Source of the DNA: Rhizophagus sp. LPA8_4_AMF
Lineage: Eukaryota; Glomeromycota; Glomeromycetes; Glomerales; Glomeraceae
DNA length: 63,025 nucleotides
Direction: 5' to 3'
Assembly (NCBI GenBank): GCA_021464525.1
Contig: JADRCO010000050.1
Span: forward strand, 1 to 63,025
Shown here: one piece after another, positions 1 through 14,100 of the stretch
Layout: the number at the start of each line of letters is the position of its first letter
Numbering within the stretch: the first letter of the stretch is position 1
The notes under the pieces: model-generated
Databases searched by the model: none
Told to the model about the DNA's origin: nothing
The model's input: the letters and a program-made list of their open reading frames with translations, nothing else
Made by a program: the position numbers and the translations under genes

Positions 1-136
1 TTTTGGTTTTATAGAAGTACAAGATAAACGTGACTCTGTCAAAGTATAGGTAGGACGAATTCGGCGAATTTTTACTATGATCGACATAAAATGCACCCCG
101 CCGATCACTAATAAAATTCTTTCCATTACTCGCGGA

Positions 137-742
137 TTACGAATTAATGGATTTGACAACAGCCTTTTTATATTTTTGTTCAAATCCAACGTTTATTCCA
201 TAGGATAATGCGCTGTACCAGATTATATGACGTAATTTTTCAGATAGTGATGTGCTGAGTTGTTTGCCATTAAAATGATCAAAAGCATGATCAAACGCTA
301 TTGCTGAACTGGAACTAACGTAATTTCTTATGATTTTTTCCGAGCAATCCATAAACTTCTTAAATTTAGGAATATCACCAATGATTGATTTTACTATCTT
401 TCCAGCAATTTCACTAAAAAAGGTTGAAATTATACCCATACATGCACCCTTTACCATTTCATTAACCCATTCGGTTTCATTATCAGTGAGACATGCAAAA
501 ACCCCAGAAAACCCGGATGAAATAAACATAGTACTGATATTACTAGCGTAACCACTGACGAAAGTACCTAAAATGGAAGGCATTCCATAATAACATATAG
601 CCAGTCCAATTACTATATATAATAAAATTAAATAAGAATTAGTAAAATATTGTAAAATTGAACCAAATTTGTTTAAACATTACGTACCAACACAGGCAAC
701 AGAAACCATTAATTTTCCTGTTTTTGATAAGGACGCACCCAT
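137..742 (-). CDS. Small putative N-myristoylated membrane-associated protein, two exons
   Basis: Not a family I recognise. Exons on the minus strand: 742-688 and 612-137, joined across a 75-nt intron (donor GTACGT, acceptor TATATAG, phase 1), giving 176 residues. A single-exon reading from the ATG at 583 is open upstream, but only the spliced form supplies a good start. The start MGASLSK fits the N-myristoylation pattern (Gly2, Ser6, Lys7), so lipid anchoring is inferred. A hydrophobic stretch follows (about residues 11-30), then Gly/Ser-rich segments (about 30-75), then an amphipathic, Lys-containing C-terminal half. The spacing of small residues recalls glycine-zipper membrane helices, but that is only a resemblance. 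The first exon is short, so RNA evidence would be needed to fix the start. No neighbouring gene suggests a function. Confidence 0.6.
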
Positions 743-3476
743 AATTTCTGTTTATTCTTTAAACGATAATAATCTTCAACCAGCAAGAATCATCTACTTT
801 TTATCAAAAAAATTTTTTTTAAAACAAAAATGGCTAAAATACTGCGATAAATTACGCTGAATAAAATATTAATTTATTAAACAATTTTTTTTTTTTTCAA
901 AAAAAAAGCAGAGCGATGAATTTTTTTTTATTAAAAAAAACCATTATTAATAGATGATTGCAAATCGTTCTATTAAAGAAATAAAACCTGTTTTTTAAGT
1001 TTTTTATAATTGATTGTTTCCGAATATGGATTACATACACGGCTAATCGCCTCATGAAAGGACTGAAGGATAAAATCTCCCCGAAAAAAATTCTGCTTGT
1101 ACTATCATATCAATAGATCTCCTTGATAAAGTAAACTTTATTTTTATTTTAGGAGAAGTATTTTTTTTTAATAATAAAAAAGGTTAAAATTTACTAAAAA
1201 AAAAAAAAAAATTTAAATTTAACAAAATCGTTGTTAATATTAATTTGCAAATCGGGTTTTAAAATATTTCTTGAAAATGGAGCAGATTTACGTACTTTGC
1301 TTAAATATTAGTCTTACAAAATTCAAATTTTATTTACAATAATTAAATTCAAAACTTCAAAGGATTTTCAAATGATTTAACTTTATATTAGTGATGTTCT
1401 ATTAAGTGCCAATTTCTCAACAAGTTTAAAATTATTATTAAAAACAATTGTGAAACTGATTTTAAAGATATGACATTTATTGTCGGTCTTTGAATTCTTT
1501 TTTTGTTCAACAAATAGATTTAATATTTATACTAAACCATTTAAATTAAGCTCATTGTTTTAAAATGAACCAATTGAATTATTACAATTATTTTTATAAA
1601 ATCCAATAGTTATTTATAAAAATTATATTTTAAAATTTTTATAAATGGTCGAGCTAATATTAGACAAGTTGGTTGAAAAAATTTTATCGAAATTAATTTT
1701 TCTTACATTTTATACAACAGATTATATTTAAAAAACGTTGGAGTCGTTGGACTCCATTAAATTTAATTTCATACCTGCACAAAAATTAGGACAAATTCTT
1801 CTTTTAAAATTAGAATATAAAACATTTTATATATGTTGTTATTAAAAACAATTAATCAAAATAAAAAAAATTCGATCCCGTTTAATTGATCATACGTAAT
1901 CGATCATGTGATTAATCAAATCGAGGCATATTACAGTATTTATTGTAAATTGTTAAAATTATGAGTATTTTCATTTAATATATTAATTAACAAAAAGAAT
2001 CTAGTTAACTCTTTGTTTCGAACCGCAAAATTTATACAAATATAATATATAAAACTATATAATGTATTAATCGATTAAATTGATCGATCAACTATAAATT
2101 AGATGCTCGAACCGATCAATGATTGAGCATGATTGGCTCGATCAAATTTACTGATTACAAAATAATTTTATTGACTTTTAAAGAAGATCTCATAAGAGAT
2201 TTGTTTTTATTGAAGATCAAGAAAATGTGTGTCAGTTGAATATAGCAAACTAAGGTTTTTTAATAACATGTAAGGAGATTTTCACCTCTGGTAAATTAAA
2301 TAATTTAAAGGATTTTAAACATTGAAATTAGTTTATACAATGTGTAAATCGATTAGATTCGTCCTGATATATTAATTTCATTCATCAAATTGTAAAACTA
2401 ATCATTGTAAATAAAGTAAATAAGTATCATTCTATATTTTTTTTATTAAAAAAAAATTATATTTAATAAGAATAATTTAAGTATACTTTCAAATAGTAGT
2501 TTTATCGCTAAAACTGTTATTTTGCTTAATGAAAAAGTGGTTGAAAAGTGATTGTGAAATAGAAAAGGTTTTTTGTTGTTTAAAATGTTTTTTTTTATTT
2601 ATTGATAAACTCGGTTCACTTTCATAAATATATTGTAAATAAAATGTAGAAATTTATATAGTATTTTTCTCATATATTTATTATTTGCAAAAAAATAACT
2701 ACATCCGAAATATGCAAATCTACTAATTAATATTTGGTATATGTATTTTGAACGTATTAGTATGAAGGAGATGTGAAAGAAATCATAACATGGGGGAGAT
2801 AAATGGGTATTATTATTGTTGAAGAAACATGCTAATTTGATTCTATGATAGAAGCAATGTACAGTACATACTAGGCTAACTAACCATCCACTAGGAATGC
2901 CAGATCTCCTTAATGTTCAACCCTTAATTTCTAGTTCTTTATTTCAACTTACCCATCATACTACGCTCTAGAAAGGTAGGAAGTAAGGATAGAGAGAATA
3001 AAATTAGGGCAGAGGAAAGAGACTAAAAGGAAGGTGATGAGCAAGATGAGGAAGGAGACGTCGGGCAAGCTAATTTAATACTATAAATCAAACATATATA
3101 TAGTCCTATATATGAAATTTATTTCATGTATCTTATATTATAATTAACTTTTATAATGAGTTTTCTATTAAATTGACATATTTTACATCTTCATAGCTCT
3201 CTTTATTTTTTTCCTTCAAATAATTGCATAATAGTTCGCATCATCGTTACAAAATAATAAAATAGTACTTTTGGGTACAACTCTCTAAAAAAAAATAAAT
3301 TTTTGGAATTTTCAAAAAGTGAGATATCACATTATTTTTCATGTTTAGTTGAATGCTAATTTAGAACAAAAATTATCAAATTTAAGAAATTTAGGATTTT
3401 TTACTGGGAAAATGTCCCAAATATCCCAATTCACGGTAATTAAAGAATTACTATACAGGTTTAGATATATATACAC

Positions 3477-3646
3477 TAGTGTTGGTTGCCGTAAATAGTT
3501 GTAAATCAGAATTACCATCTTTTAGCTAACCACAATAGCGTAGTATTTACAACCAATTTACAACTTTTTATAATATTACAACCCATGTAATTCGAAACAT
3601 AGTAATTGTTACTTACGGCAACCAACCTTAATATCAACCAACCTTA
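3477..3646. mobile_element. hAT-like MITE, 170 bp, with 8-bp target-site duplication
   Basis: The terminal inverted repeats share the core GTTGGTTGCCGTAA (3481 onward) and its complement ending at about 3626. The left end starts TAGTG, as hAT ends often do. The 8-mer ATATACAC lies on both sides (3469-3476 and 3647-3654), the duplication length expected for hAT transposases. The right end carries a small extra duplication of CCAACCTTAATAT. Internal TTGTAAAT motifs recur in both orientations. It has no coding capacity, so it is non-autonomous. Confidence 0.7.
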
Positions 3647-4630
3647 ATATACACGAATGAGATTATAGAATTAAAAAAAAAATGAAAGGATCTCATGATG
3701 TGAAAGATATTTCCAAATATCGGTGTTTTAATTTGTCCGAAACTAGGAACAAATAAAGTTTTTAAATATACGTATAAAATTTTCGCGTAATATCACATGA
3801 TATTTCAACTTTTGCACCATACAGCTTATCGGAGATAATAAGTAAAGTAGTACTGTACGTTCGTTTAAAAAATCTAATAAAAATTATACTAGTACGTACG
3901 AAATTTAATATATTTTCATACAACTTTAAATTTCGTACAACTTTGAATTTTCGTACCACAACAAAGGCTGCTCAACTTGAATTGTCAATTGTTAATTTGA
4001 GAAGTTATTTCTTCCGTGAGGAATTATTTTTGAAGACTTTATAAAAACAGGAGAGGAAGCCGAAGCATACTCCAAACAGAAAACCCAACTCTGACCACTT
4101 CCTGGAGTAATTAAACTAATCGTATTGGGATTATTTAAAGGAGAGGAAAACCAAAATTAATGAAGAATGAAGAAAATATATTATCAAATCTTCCAATCTA
4201 ACGCAAAGAAAAGAGAAAATATTAAACTTCTCCGCCAAAAACAGCAAGGACACAAGTGAATAATGCTTTATTTTCGTAATTAGCATTCAACGATCTAGAA
4301 ATAATTATCGGGTCGAAAAAAGAAGAAAAAAGGTCTATGGAGTCCACATTAAAAGACCTGCTGGTATTTTACTAGATACAAAAAATTTTACTCTCGGTTA
4401 GTACCCCCCCAATTCTGGCAACTTTAGTTCTGGTCAAAACTATATCTCACAAAGTACCCACGAGTATTATTCAATTTTAAAACGGATAAATTGTAAAAGA
4501 CCCGGGGCACTTTAGGCAGTGGCGCAGTGCTAGACGGTATTCATTCTCGCAAATTCGACCACATTGTAAAATTATTAGTACGGAATATCAAATTTTATTT
4601 TTAAAGGTCCGCTGAGTACGGAAAATTGAA

Positions 4631-4652
4631 TTTTTTTTTTTTTTTTTTTTTT
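4631..4652. repeat. Homopolymer T(22)
   Basis: An uninterrupted run of T, likely variable in length between strains and prone to sequencing error. Confidence 0.8.
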
Positions 4653-5170
4653 AGCATCCGGACTACTATTAACTATAATTGAAATAAAATGTCATTATAC
4701 CTTCTGTACATGAATTTGCTAGATTTTCAAAAGTTTTTTGAGAGAAAGTGATTCATATTTATATTCAATTTTTTTTTGATTTCATTGTTATGGAACATAT
4801 AAAGTTAAAAACGTTTTACAGTACTGATAAATCTAACCAGCTTTTGGCAATAGGCTTCTCTTGGTAATATGGTCCGACCTAGAATATTAAGAAAACAATT
4901 ATAGGGATTGCCTTTTTCGTATACTCGACTATTTGTAACAACATTATAACAAAGAATTCATGGTTTCTCGAAATGATAACATATTTAAAGCCTAGATTTA
5001 ATATTTATTTCTTAACGAATATAATTGTAAAAAAACCAAATTTTGTGATATGGTCTAAAAATTCATTAATTTATTTGCAATATCATATATCTAAAACAAC
5101 AATAAAAACTACTACTATAAAAATTTTTTTTTTAAAAAAAATAAAAGAAAATAATAATAAATAAGAATTT

Positions 5171-8100
5171 CTACGTGCGGTCATATTTATCACTTCGTCC
5201 AGCCTTTTTTCTGGCAGGTTTAGATGGCGGTTTAGGTTGTTTAGGTTGTTTAGGTTGTTTAACCTGCTGCTTAGCCTGTCTAGCCTGTTTTTCCCTCGTT
5301 TGCTAATAAATTGAAATAATATTTATTAATTAAAACTAAAAAAAAAAAAAATAATTATTAAATTTTAATTTTCTTACCTCAATAATGTTCATTGTAAATG
5401 TATAAGCTTCATATGTATTAGCCACATATAAATTTTCCGGAAATAATTCGTCAATAAGTTCTTCTGAAACTGTAGACGGCCAAAAATTTAATGTACCATC
5501 TTGTAAATAAAGATTTAACGTTTCCTTTTCTTTTTGATTTTCTAAAGTTAAAAATCGTAACATGAATCGTTTTAAAGCTAAAGCGAACGCTTCTGCTGGT
5601 ATAGCTTTTTTCATTGTAGTTTGCTGTTCAAAATCTACAGAATTCATTATTGCCGTCTTCATATCTGCTGAAAGTTCTTCCTTATATTTTTCATGAATAT
5701 AGTGAATTTTAACATCGGCAACTTGTTCTTCAACAAGTTCGTATAAAGACACTAAATGTTTGAGTCGTAAATCAACTTCTAAAATTTTAGAGAATCTTTC
5801 ATGTTCATTTAATGATGATAATTTCATCCACTGCGAAACATAATCTTTAATTGATTTTTCTCTATCTCCAACTGCAGTACGTTTGACGAAACATAATAGA
5901 ATCTCCAATGATGATAAAATTTCTGACGCGTTATCTAAAGCTGGTTCCAATGCATGTTGTAAACCGGAATTTTTATAAAATCCTAATAAATTCGCCTTTT
6001 CAAGTGGAATTGGCTCTTGAGTTATTAAATTCTTAATATCACTAAGAATTCTCATATATCCTTGGAATAACTCCAAATGATATGGGAATACTTCTAGATA
6101 TAATTGTGAATCTGGTTGAGTTTCTATATAAACTTTTTCAAATACTAATATACTTGCCAATTCCGCTTCAATTTTTGTCAAATCATAAACAATATCTTCT
6201 CCTCTAGCAATTGCTAAATTTCTTTGACTATATGCAAGAATTTCATCATCCCATTCAAAATTTATGATATTAACAGAACGAACTTGATCAAGATACATCG
6301 ATTGAAGGCAATATCCATTAGGTGTTTCTGGTTTCTTTTTTGATGTTGACGATCCAAAGTCAAATGTCGGTTCATCTAAAAATTTGAGAGATTTACAAGT
6401 TCCAGGTGGAATTTCAATGACTTCTTGTAAGAATTTATTTTGTATATTAATTAAATGGTATAAAATTGCGCATAAGTAAATTCCCGAATCTTTCTGTTCC
6501 ACTAAACCAAGAACAACATGTGAATCATCTTTCATAGCTGGCTTATCATCGGGAAGCTCATGACATTGATATCGATTTACGAGAGGTATTACTGTATTCC
6601 AACCAAGTTTAAAGCCATCAAAAGCTGTTTTCAAACTATTGAAAATTTCTTCATTATCACCACCATTAGATTCTTTATAAATAAATTGTTTGAAAGTCAT
6701 TTCTCCTGCAGTTTGTCTTGTTAACTGATATCCAAGTTTGGAATGCAAAATTTGAACAAACTTTACTATAGGTAAAAGGTGTTTGAGTAATTCAAATTCT
6801 TGAGAATATTTCAAAAATATTGAGAGGAATGGATAATCGTTATTTCTTGTCGTATCGCTCATATAATAAGCGCGGAAACTGTCGAAACCAATAATTCCAA
6901 TCGTTCTCCACAAGTTTGGTAAATTTTCACTTCGATATCGTTGATCCATAACTAAAGTTTGATTGATTTCACTTTCAATTAAGTTACCTTTTTGATTTTT
7001 GTTTAGAGCTTCGCTTAATTTCATACGATAATTAGTTGCTGTTTCATTTATATTTTTAATTTGCGGTGTGATATAATTATTGAATTCTGTTTCCCACTTT
7101 TCACGCTCAGCAGACGTTGTTACTCGTTGATTTGATAATGGTTTTTCCATCATCGAAGAAATTAATGAATGGAACATTAACGCCAAATTCTGGTTAGAAT
7201 TAAAAATTGTATTAGTATAATTTATTTTAATAAGACAAAAATATATATATATAATAATAATATAAGTATAAATATACCGCATCTGAGCAATTAAGAAGGT
7301 TTTTCAGCATTTCCCAATCATTTTGAATATGGTCCATACAGTAATTTTCAGAATCTGTGGCAGTTTGATCATTTTTTTGAAGGAAGGCAAGGGCAGTTTG
7401 AGGTGCAGAGGCTCCAATAAGAGCATGAACAATTAAATGCAAAATACGATACGATGTAGGCGTCATATATCTGACGGAATGATACAAATTTTGATTAGCT
7501 AGTTCTCCAATGTATCCTGTTTGATCGTTAACCGATAATTGAGCAACTGGTTTATTATCAAGTACAGTGTTTCCTTCTGCTGGTTGATGATTTGCTCCAC
7601 CGATTGTACTTCCACACTCCGGACATTTACTAGTAATAACGGCTCCACCACAATTTGCGATGAAATATTTATATCCGCACTTGCAAGCATATCTTGTAAG
7701 TTTGTTCGTATTTGTTTTTTCAGTAGCAGCAACGGCGTTTAACACCATTGATTCTACGTCAGACATACTTGATAAAATAAACGAGTTCTGACAATCTAGT
7801 AATTTATGTAAATACATTGCTAATTGAGATGAATTCGGTTCAACCGATGCGTGAAATATGATGATATGAGCAATAACGGATTTTATAAGCAATTCGGTAT
7901 TACTAATTTCCGGGCTATTAATTTTAAGAAGAGGTTGTTTATTCGACAAGATATTTGTTGCAATTGTTTTAAGTAAATCTGGAAGATTTATTCCAGCAAG
8001 TTCTTGTGTCAAGAATTTGGCTGATTGCTCTTCTGGATGTTGCCATTCTCTTGAAGCTCTCAAAGCATGAAGACGCACAAAGAAAAGCCCCATTAAAGAT

Positions 8101-11100
8101 AATTTTGCCGTTAAAGTCATATTTTGATTCATGTTTTGGATAAATTTTTGAAAAGGTGCCTTATTTCCTACACTATAGAAATACATAATACTATTTTCAG
8201 CTTCATTATATTCAGGTAGATAACAATATGGATTAAATGACAATCGATTTTCTTTAATATCTTCCCAATTGAAAGATCCAAGCCACGGTAAAAGATGTTT
8301 ATGAGCGTCACAAAATCTTCTAATATCATCTATTGAAAAATCTCTTCGGCATAAATCTCTTAAAAAGTAAATTTTGAGAGAATCAATCAAAGGATGAACG
8401 AATGTCAAAATATTGTTAATTTGACCAATTAATTCACTATTATCAAAATCGTTATCAAGATCGTCATCAAAATCGTCTTCCTCCATTTGGTCAGGATCAT
8501 TATTATCTTTCTTAATAATATTGTCCCAGAATAGATGAACGAATTCTTTAAGCAAAGCAATAGAAGTTATTTTTTGTAATGATGGTATTCCTTTTTTATA
8601 TAAAGCTTCAAGAGCCGGTCCAATATAAGCCCCTAAATTTTCTAATTCTTCATTCATGAAAAAGGTCTGTTCAATGGTATCACAACATAAAGTAGCCATA
8701 TTTGTATCTAAATCTCCTAAACATTTATTGATAATATTTAATCGAGGAGACTGTATCAAAGCTTGCTCGAAATCTGTAATTACTAAAAAGAATATATCTT
8801 CATTTTCTTTATCTTCTCTAAGAAAGATTCTTTCGATGATTGCACCCATTAATGTAAAAGGTTCTTTCGAGAATAATTTCTCATAGAAACTTAGTCGAAC
8901 TTCTGATTCTATTGGAATCAATACAAGGCATCTCATGATGAATGATCTTCTTGGAATTATATTCTTCTCATTTTGTTCTAATTTATCTAGCTTATCAAGT
9001 ACGGTGCTGACAAATTTCTCTGAGAGAACTTCTTGTTCATCCGAACTTAACCCAAGTTGAACAATTTCTCTAATACTATCTAAGGGAATGGACTTTGTCG
9101 CAACTAAATCGTTTACAATGCGTAACAATTGAAGATCTGGTAAATTCTTTGCTCGCGTTACATTGCTAACAAGAGATAATATTTTTGTGACGTCATGTTG
9201 CCATTTATCAATCAAATGAGAATTTGCTGCGCCTTCGAAATTTCCACAAATTCGCTGCAACATCAATTTTATCAATTCTTTGACAAGATGTTTTTCAAGA
9301 TTTCCTCCAACAGTAACATTTCCTTTAATTTCGATGTTTTTTATTATTATTGGAGACATTTGAGCCAATTGTAATTGAGCTAAAACTTCGTTACCATTTT
9401 TCCACCAATATGCATGAAGGAAAATTGGTTTACGTACTTTATCACCGATGAGTAACTTCAAGATTGATGCTAACATTTTTTTATTCTTTGTTCCACCATC
9501 TTTTGACGCAATAATAGTAACAAAGTCATTGAAATATAGTTCAGAAGCCCATTCCCATTCAAGTGGAGAATCTTTTTCTTGTAATAGCGGAATTGACGTA
9601 AGAATATTATTTTTAAAATCTTTCAAATGATCCTCAATCACGTAATCGTATAGTTCATTGGTTTCTTCATCAATTCTCTCATTATCTTCTTGTAATTTGG
9701 TTATCTCTTCTTCATAAACTCTTTTAAAACTATTAATTTTGTTCATAAAATATAATGAAAAAGGGAATTCAAGATCAAGTAAACTTCCTGTCGGCATATT
9801 ATATCCATCAGATTTTGGATTTTGCATATTTTCAATTTTGACAATTTTCTTATCCATATAAACCTGTTCCCAAAACTTAAGTAATTTCTCATAGTTTCTA
9901 TTTGATCTTGTTCGTTCATTAATATAGAAAAATGTTTTTGTTGCTGATAATCTTTCCAAAGCACATAAAATTTGAGCTATCGGTTTCCTAAACAGTGTTC
10001 TAATATGAGTTTGTAACGCTGAAGAAAATGAAGGGTATGGGTATAAATCTCGTTTATTTGATGCGACTTTATATTGCCAATCGTTTATAGGTTGTTGTTT
10101 GATCCATTCAAGAATTCTTACTTTCAAACAATTAATAAAGTTTGGATATTTTAGGATTTTTTCGTTTAATGTCCTAAGAAAAAGGGTTAACGAAAAAATT
10201 TTTTTTTTTTAAAAAATTATACATTTACGAAAGCTAAAAAATCATTACTTTACGCGTTACTTACTTTATATGATTGATTGACTTGTCATTCGATGGATAT
10301 TTCATACATGATAGGCACCATAATAGTTCTTGTTGTAAAATTTTTTCAAATGGATAAGTAGAATCAATAATACGAGATAAAGACCCATCCAAGAGACCTG
10401 ATGTAGGAACGTCACTTCCTGGTAATGTTTCAATAGTTATTTGTTTCCAGCCGCACATGAAATTAAAAGACGAAAAGGTGGATTCCTGATTTCGATGATT
10501 ACGATGAATATGAAGAATGATACACGCGTGCTTCATAGGTATATCATGCTCCATTTGATCTTTTTTTGCTATAAATTCATTTCGATAATGTTCAATGATA
10601 AATTTAGCTAGTTTAATACATCCGGTATTAACAGTAGTTATATCGCATTGGAGAATTAGCATTTGATCATTTGATTCTTCAGACCAAAAGTGTTTTACCT
10701 ACAATACAGAGTTGTATAGGTTAGCAAGAAAACGTGCATGCATTTAACTTAGTAAATCATCGCTTTGACTTACCCGATTCGAAAGTTGAGCTTCAGTCTT
10801 GAAAATCGACAATTTATCTACTTGACAACTAACAAGTTTTCGTAAACAAAACTTAACATCCGTATTGATATTGGAGAAAGTGTTTATAATTAATAAATGT
10901 CCATTAGGATCCGATAACGTTTCTTGATTAGCAAAGTAATTATAAAGACTATCATGATTCTGTTGATTGAAATAAACATGCTTCCATTTTTCAAATTCAT
11001 CTCGCTCTAAGGCTGATCGCTCGGCTCTCACAACACCATCAGAAGTCGCCGTTGCGATTAAACATTCTTTGCATTTTTCTAAAATTTCTTCTTCATCTGC

Positions 11101-14100
11101 TTCGGGATTATTCTTCGTAATATCAATGATTAAACTTTGTAAGGTTTCATTTTTATCAAATCCAATGAATAGATCCTTCTGGGTAAATTTATTACGTGAT
11201 TGTGTTGCTTGATTATTATTGACCAATGTTGAGAAATCTCTTGCCCAATCATTTAAATTTTCAAAAAGTAGCTTTTGGTTATTGTCAAGTATGTCGTTAA
11301 TCGACATTTTTTGTTTTTCAAATCGATTAAGAAGTGGGGGATCAGCCAAATCCAATTTATTCTCATCCATAACAAGAATACATTTAAATTTCGGCGAAAC
11401 GTAACTAAAAATTTATTATCATTTAAAATGATTTTGTAATAATAAATACGAATGAAATTTCAAAATTTTACTTACAGCATAGGATTGGCATACGCTCCAA
11501 GTGCAACTCTCGTAAAGTATTTGACATTATCTTTACTTCCCACAACAATATAATTTTGATTCCATAAATCGTAAAGACTCCCTATTGAAATAGGAAAAAA
11601 AAAAAATTTTTAATTTACTTGATTAATTATCTACGATCGTAAACGAAATAATTACCATAAATTATTTCTAAATCTGTTAAAATCAATGGTCTGCCTGTTT
11701 CAACACACATCTAAAATGATAGAATGACTTTTAATATAAATAAGCATATTAAACCAGGAAAAAAAAAAAAATTTCTTTGAGTTGAAAATTAAATTATTAA
11801 CCATGATTCTCCTCAAAACACTATAATAGTAATCCTCTTGATCATCAGGAAATTGTGATCCTAGAATTACAACAGGATCCAAATCTCTCCTTCTTAGCTG
11901 ATAAGTCAGCAAATTTACAATTGAATCACTTTTACCGATAACCATTAAATGACGTGCATCAGGATCTTGTAAATTTGAATCAATTAATTGTTCGATTGGA
12001 ACTTGTTTATATGTCCATGGATTATGGTTATTAAACATTCTTAGGACATTTCCAAAATATTGATCGCATAATTTGACATGATTATTTGTTCCTCCAAAAT
12101 TACGTGCTAATGCCATTTGAATATTCTCTGGAGTCATTTCGTCTAATGAAAGACGTTTAACCAGTGCATAATAATCACGAAGACCATGGAAGTTAGACGA
12201 AGATTGGCCATGTTTTTCAAAATTTGAATATGCCTTAGCTAAAGGTTTTAAGGCGCCTCTCTGACCAGATGCAATAGCTCTTTCATTTAATAAACGTTCA
12301 GCGGTGTCAACTAAATCATCCAAATTAAATTGTGGTCTGTAGAGAGGATATAAGAAAATTATAAATAAGACATAAAATTGTAAAATTATATAAATGTTTA
12401 TCAATATTTAATATCATAAAAAAATCGTACCTTTGAACGAGTAATGCACGACTACTTTTACTGTTATCTAAGCGCCAATTAGATATACCAATCACTGAAA
12501 CAGTTGGCCCTGTAGCTGGATAACTTGGTTCAAGCAAAGAGTGAAGTACTTTTAATGGATTGTAAGGACTTGTTTCTGCTAAACCAACTATAGAATGACA
12601 AGTAACAAAAAAAAAATTATGACAGACAGAAAATATTATAAATAATAAATAATGCAAAAAACTTAGTAATATACTAAATATAAACGAAACTACCTTCATC
12701 AAGTAAAACAACACTAATAACAGGAAATTGAGTGGAAGATGTTTCCTGAAATCTATTCGCCTTATCAAAAACTTTTATAATACCATCAGAAGTTGAAGAT
12801 GAAGAACCTTGATGTGGAATTAAATAAATCTGTGGTAAATTTCTAAAATATTTATCATATGAATCGGCTCCACGTAAATTTGAGCTTATAAGACGAATTG
12901 CTAAAGATTTTGAAGAGCCTGGTGCTCCTATAAGGAACAGAGGGATTTTTGTCAAAATGCATACGATCATGACTAAAACATTTTCCAATAAAGCTTCGTT
13001 ATATGCTGTATTAGGTGGACATTGCATCCTCCTAATATAATCTTCCTGTTCTTCACGAATGATTTTAGCAAACATATCTTCTCCTACATATGCGTTTTGA
13101 TTATATAATATTTGACTCATTTCATAACGATATTGTTTACGTAAATTTTGTTCATATAACCGAGAATGATAACAAAGACTAAGTGCTAGAACATAAGATC
13201 TAGTCAATATGGTTGGATTTCCAGGCGGTGGATATACATGTCCATCTCTGTAAGCAGGACGATTCTGAAGAGATTTATAAAAGAATATCACCAATTTAAT
13301 AGATCGCTTGACATCACGTAGACTCACACTATATGGTTCTTCAACTTTTCGAATAAAATTTTGAGAAGCAAATAAAAGTTCTGCAAATACGGGATGTGCT
13401 AAATTTTTCAATTCTTTTTCTACCATAATTTGAATATATCTGTATTCATCTTTTGGTTTTAGAATACCATAATCCCAAACATAATCTAAAATTTGATCAG
13501 GAAGTGGTTTGACTTGATAAACAAGATTACTTCGTTCTTCAAATTTTTTAACCCTATTTGTTAAACCAGCTTCACTTTGGGATTTTGTACGAAGGCGGTA
13601 TGGATTACAAGCGGAGAATAAACGAATATTTGGGTGTATTAATTTTCCATTAAGCATTCGATGAGATATTAAATCAGCAAGTAGACCTATATAATTGCAA
13701 GTATTGATCTCATCAAAGAATAGCCAAATCTCGCCTTTTTCTGCTTTTTCCAAAGAATCATCCATAAACATCATAATAGTTTTTTCATCAATTCCGGCAT
13801 GAAGGTTAAGAGACTGGAATTGAACTTCAACCATCAAAGCCAAATAGGCAATCAAACTTGTCTATAAAAGATAAATTTTTTTTTTTTTAATAAAACGATA
13901 ATAATAAAAATAATAATGAATTACAACCAAAAATCACCTTGCCACATCCTGCTTCACCACAAACTATAACTGGAATATTCGCACGTGCTCTTAAAAGAAT
14001 TAAAGCCATCTTTATTAGGTTATCACTAGACAAAGCGTATTCAGGAATGTTTAATTTTTCCGTCGATTTTCGCGCTAAATACTCTAACTTCACAAGAAGA

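Larger units (their letters stand above)
743..5170. other. Gene-poor intergenic region
   Basis: No convincing coding region. The few open frames (for example 3762-3959 and 4973-5164) are short, AT-biased and low in complexity. It holds the hAT-like MITE at 3477-3646, a 22-T run at 4631-4652, a patch of less AT-rich, purine-rich sequence at about 2960-3065, and scattered GATC palindromes at about 1880-2150. Purine-rich sequence at about 4040-4350 may be a decayed element that I could not identify. Confidence 0.6.

Noticed and set aside
1880-2150. Cluster of GATC palindromes (TTGATCGATCAA and relatives)
   Set aside because: No consistent unit, end or target duplication; may be chance in AT-rich DNA or an old decayed repeat.
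8330-8390. CRRDFSIDDIRRFCDAHKH considered as a degenerate RING
   Set aside because: Only two Cys and two His, with wrong spacing and no second CxxC pair; it aligns better with the helical region before the RZ finger.
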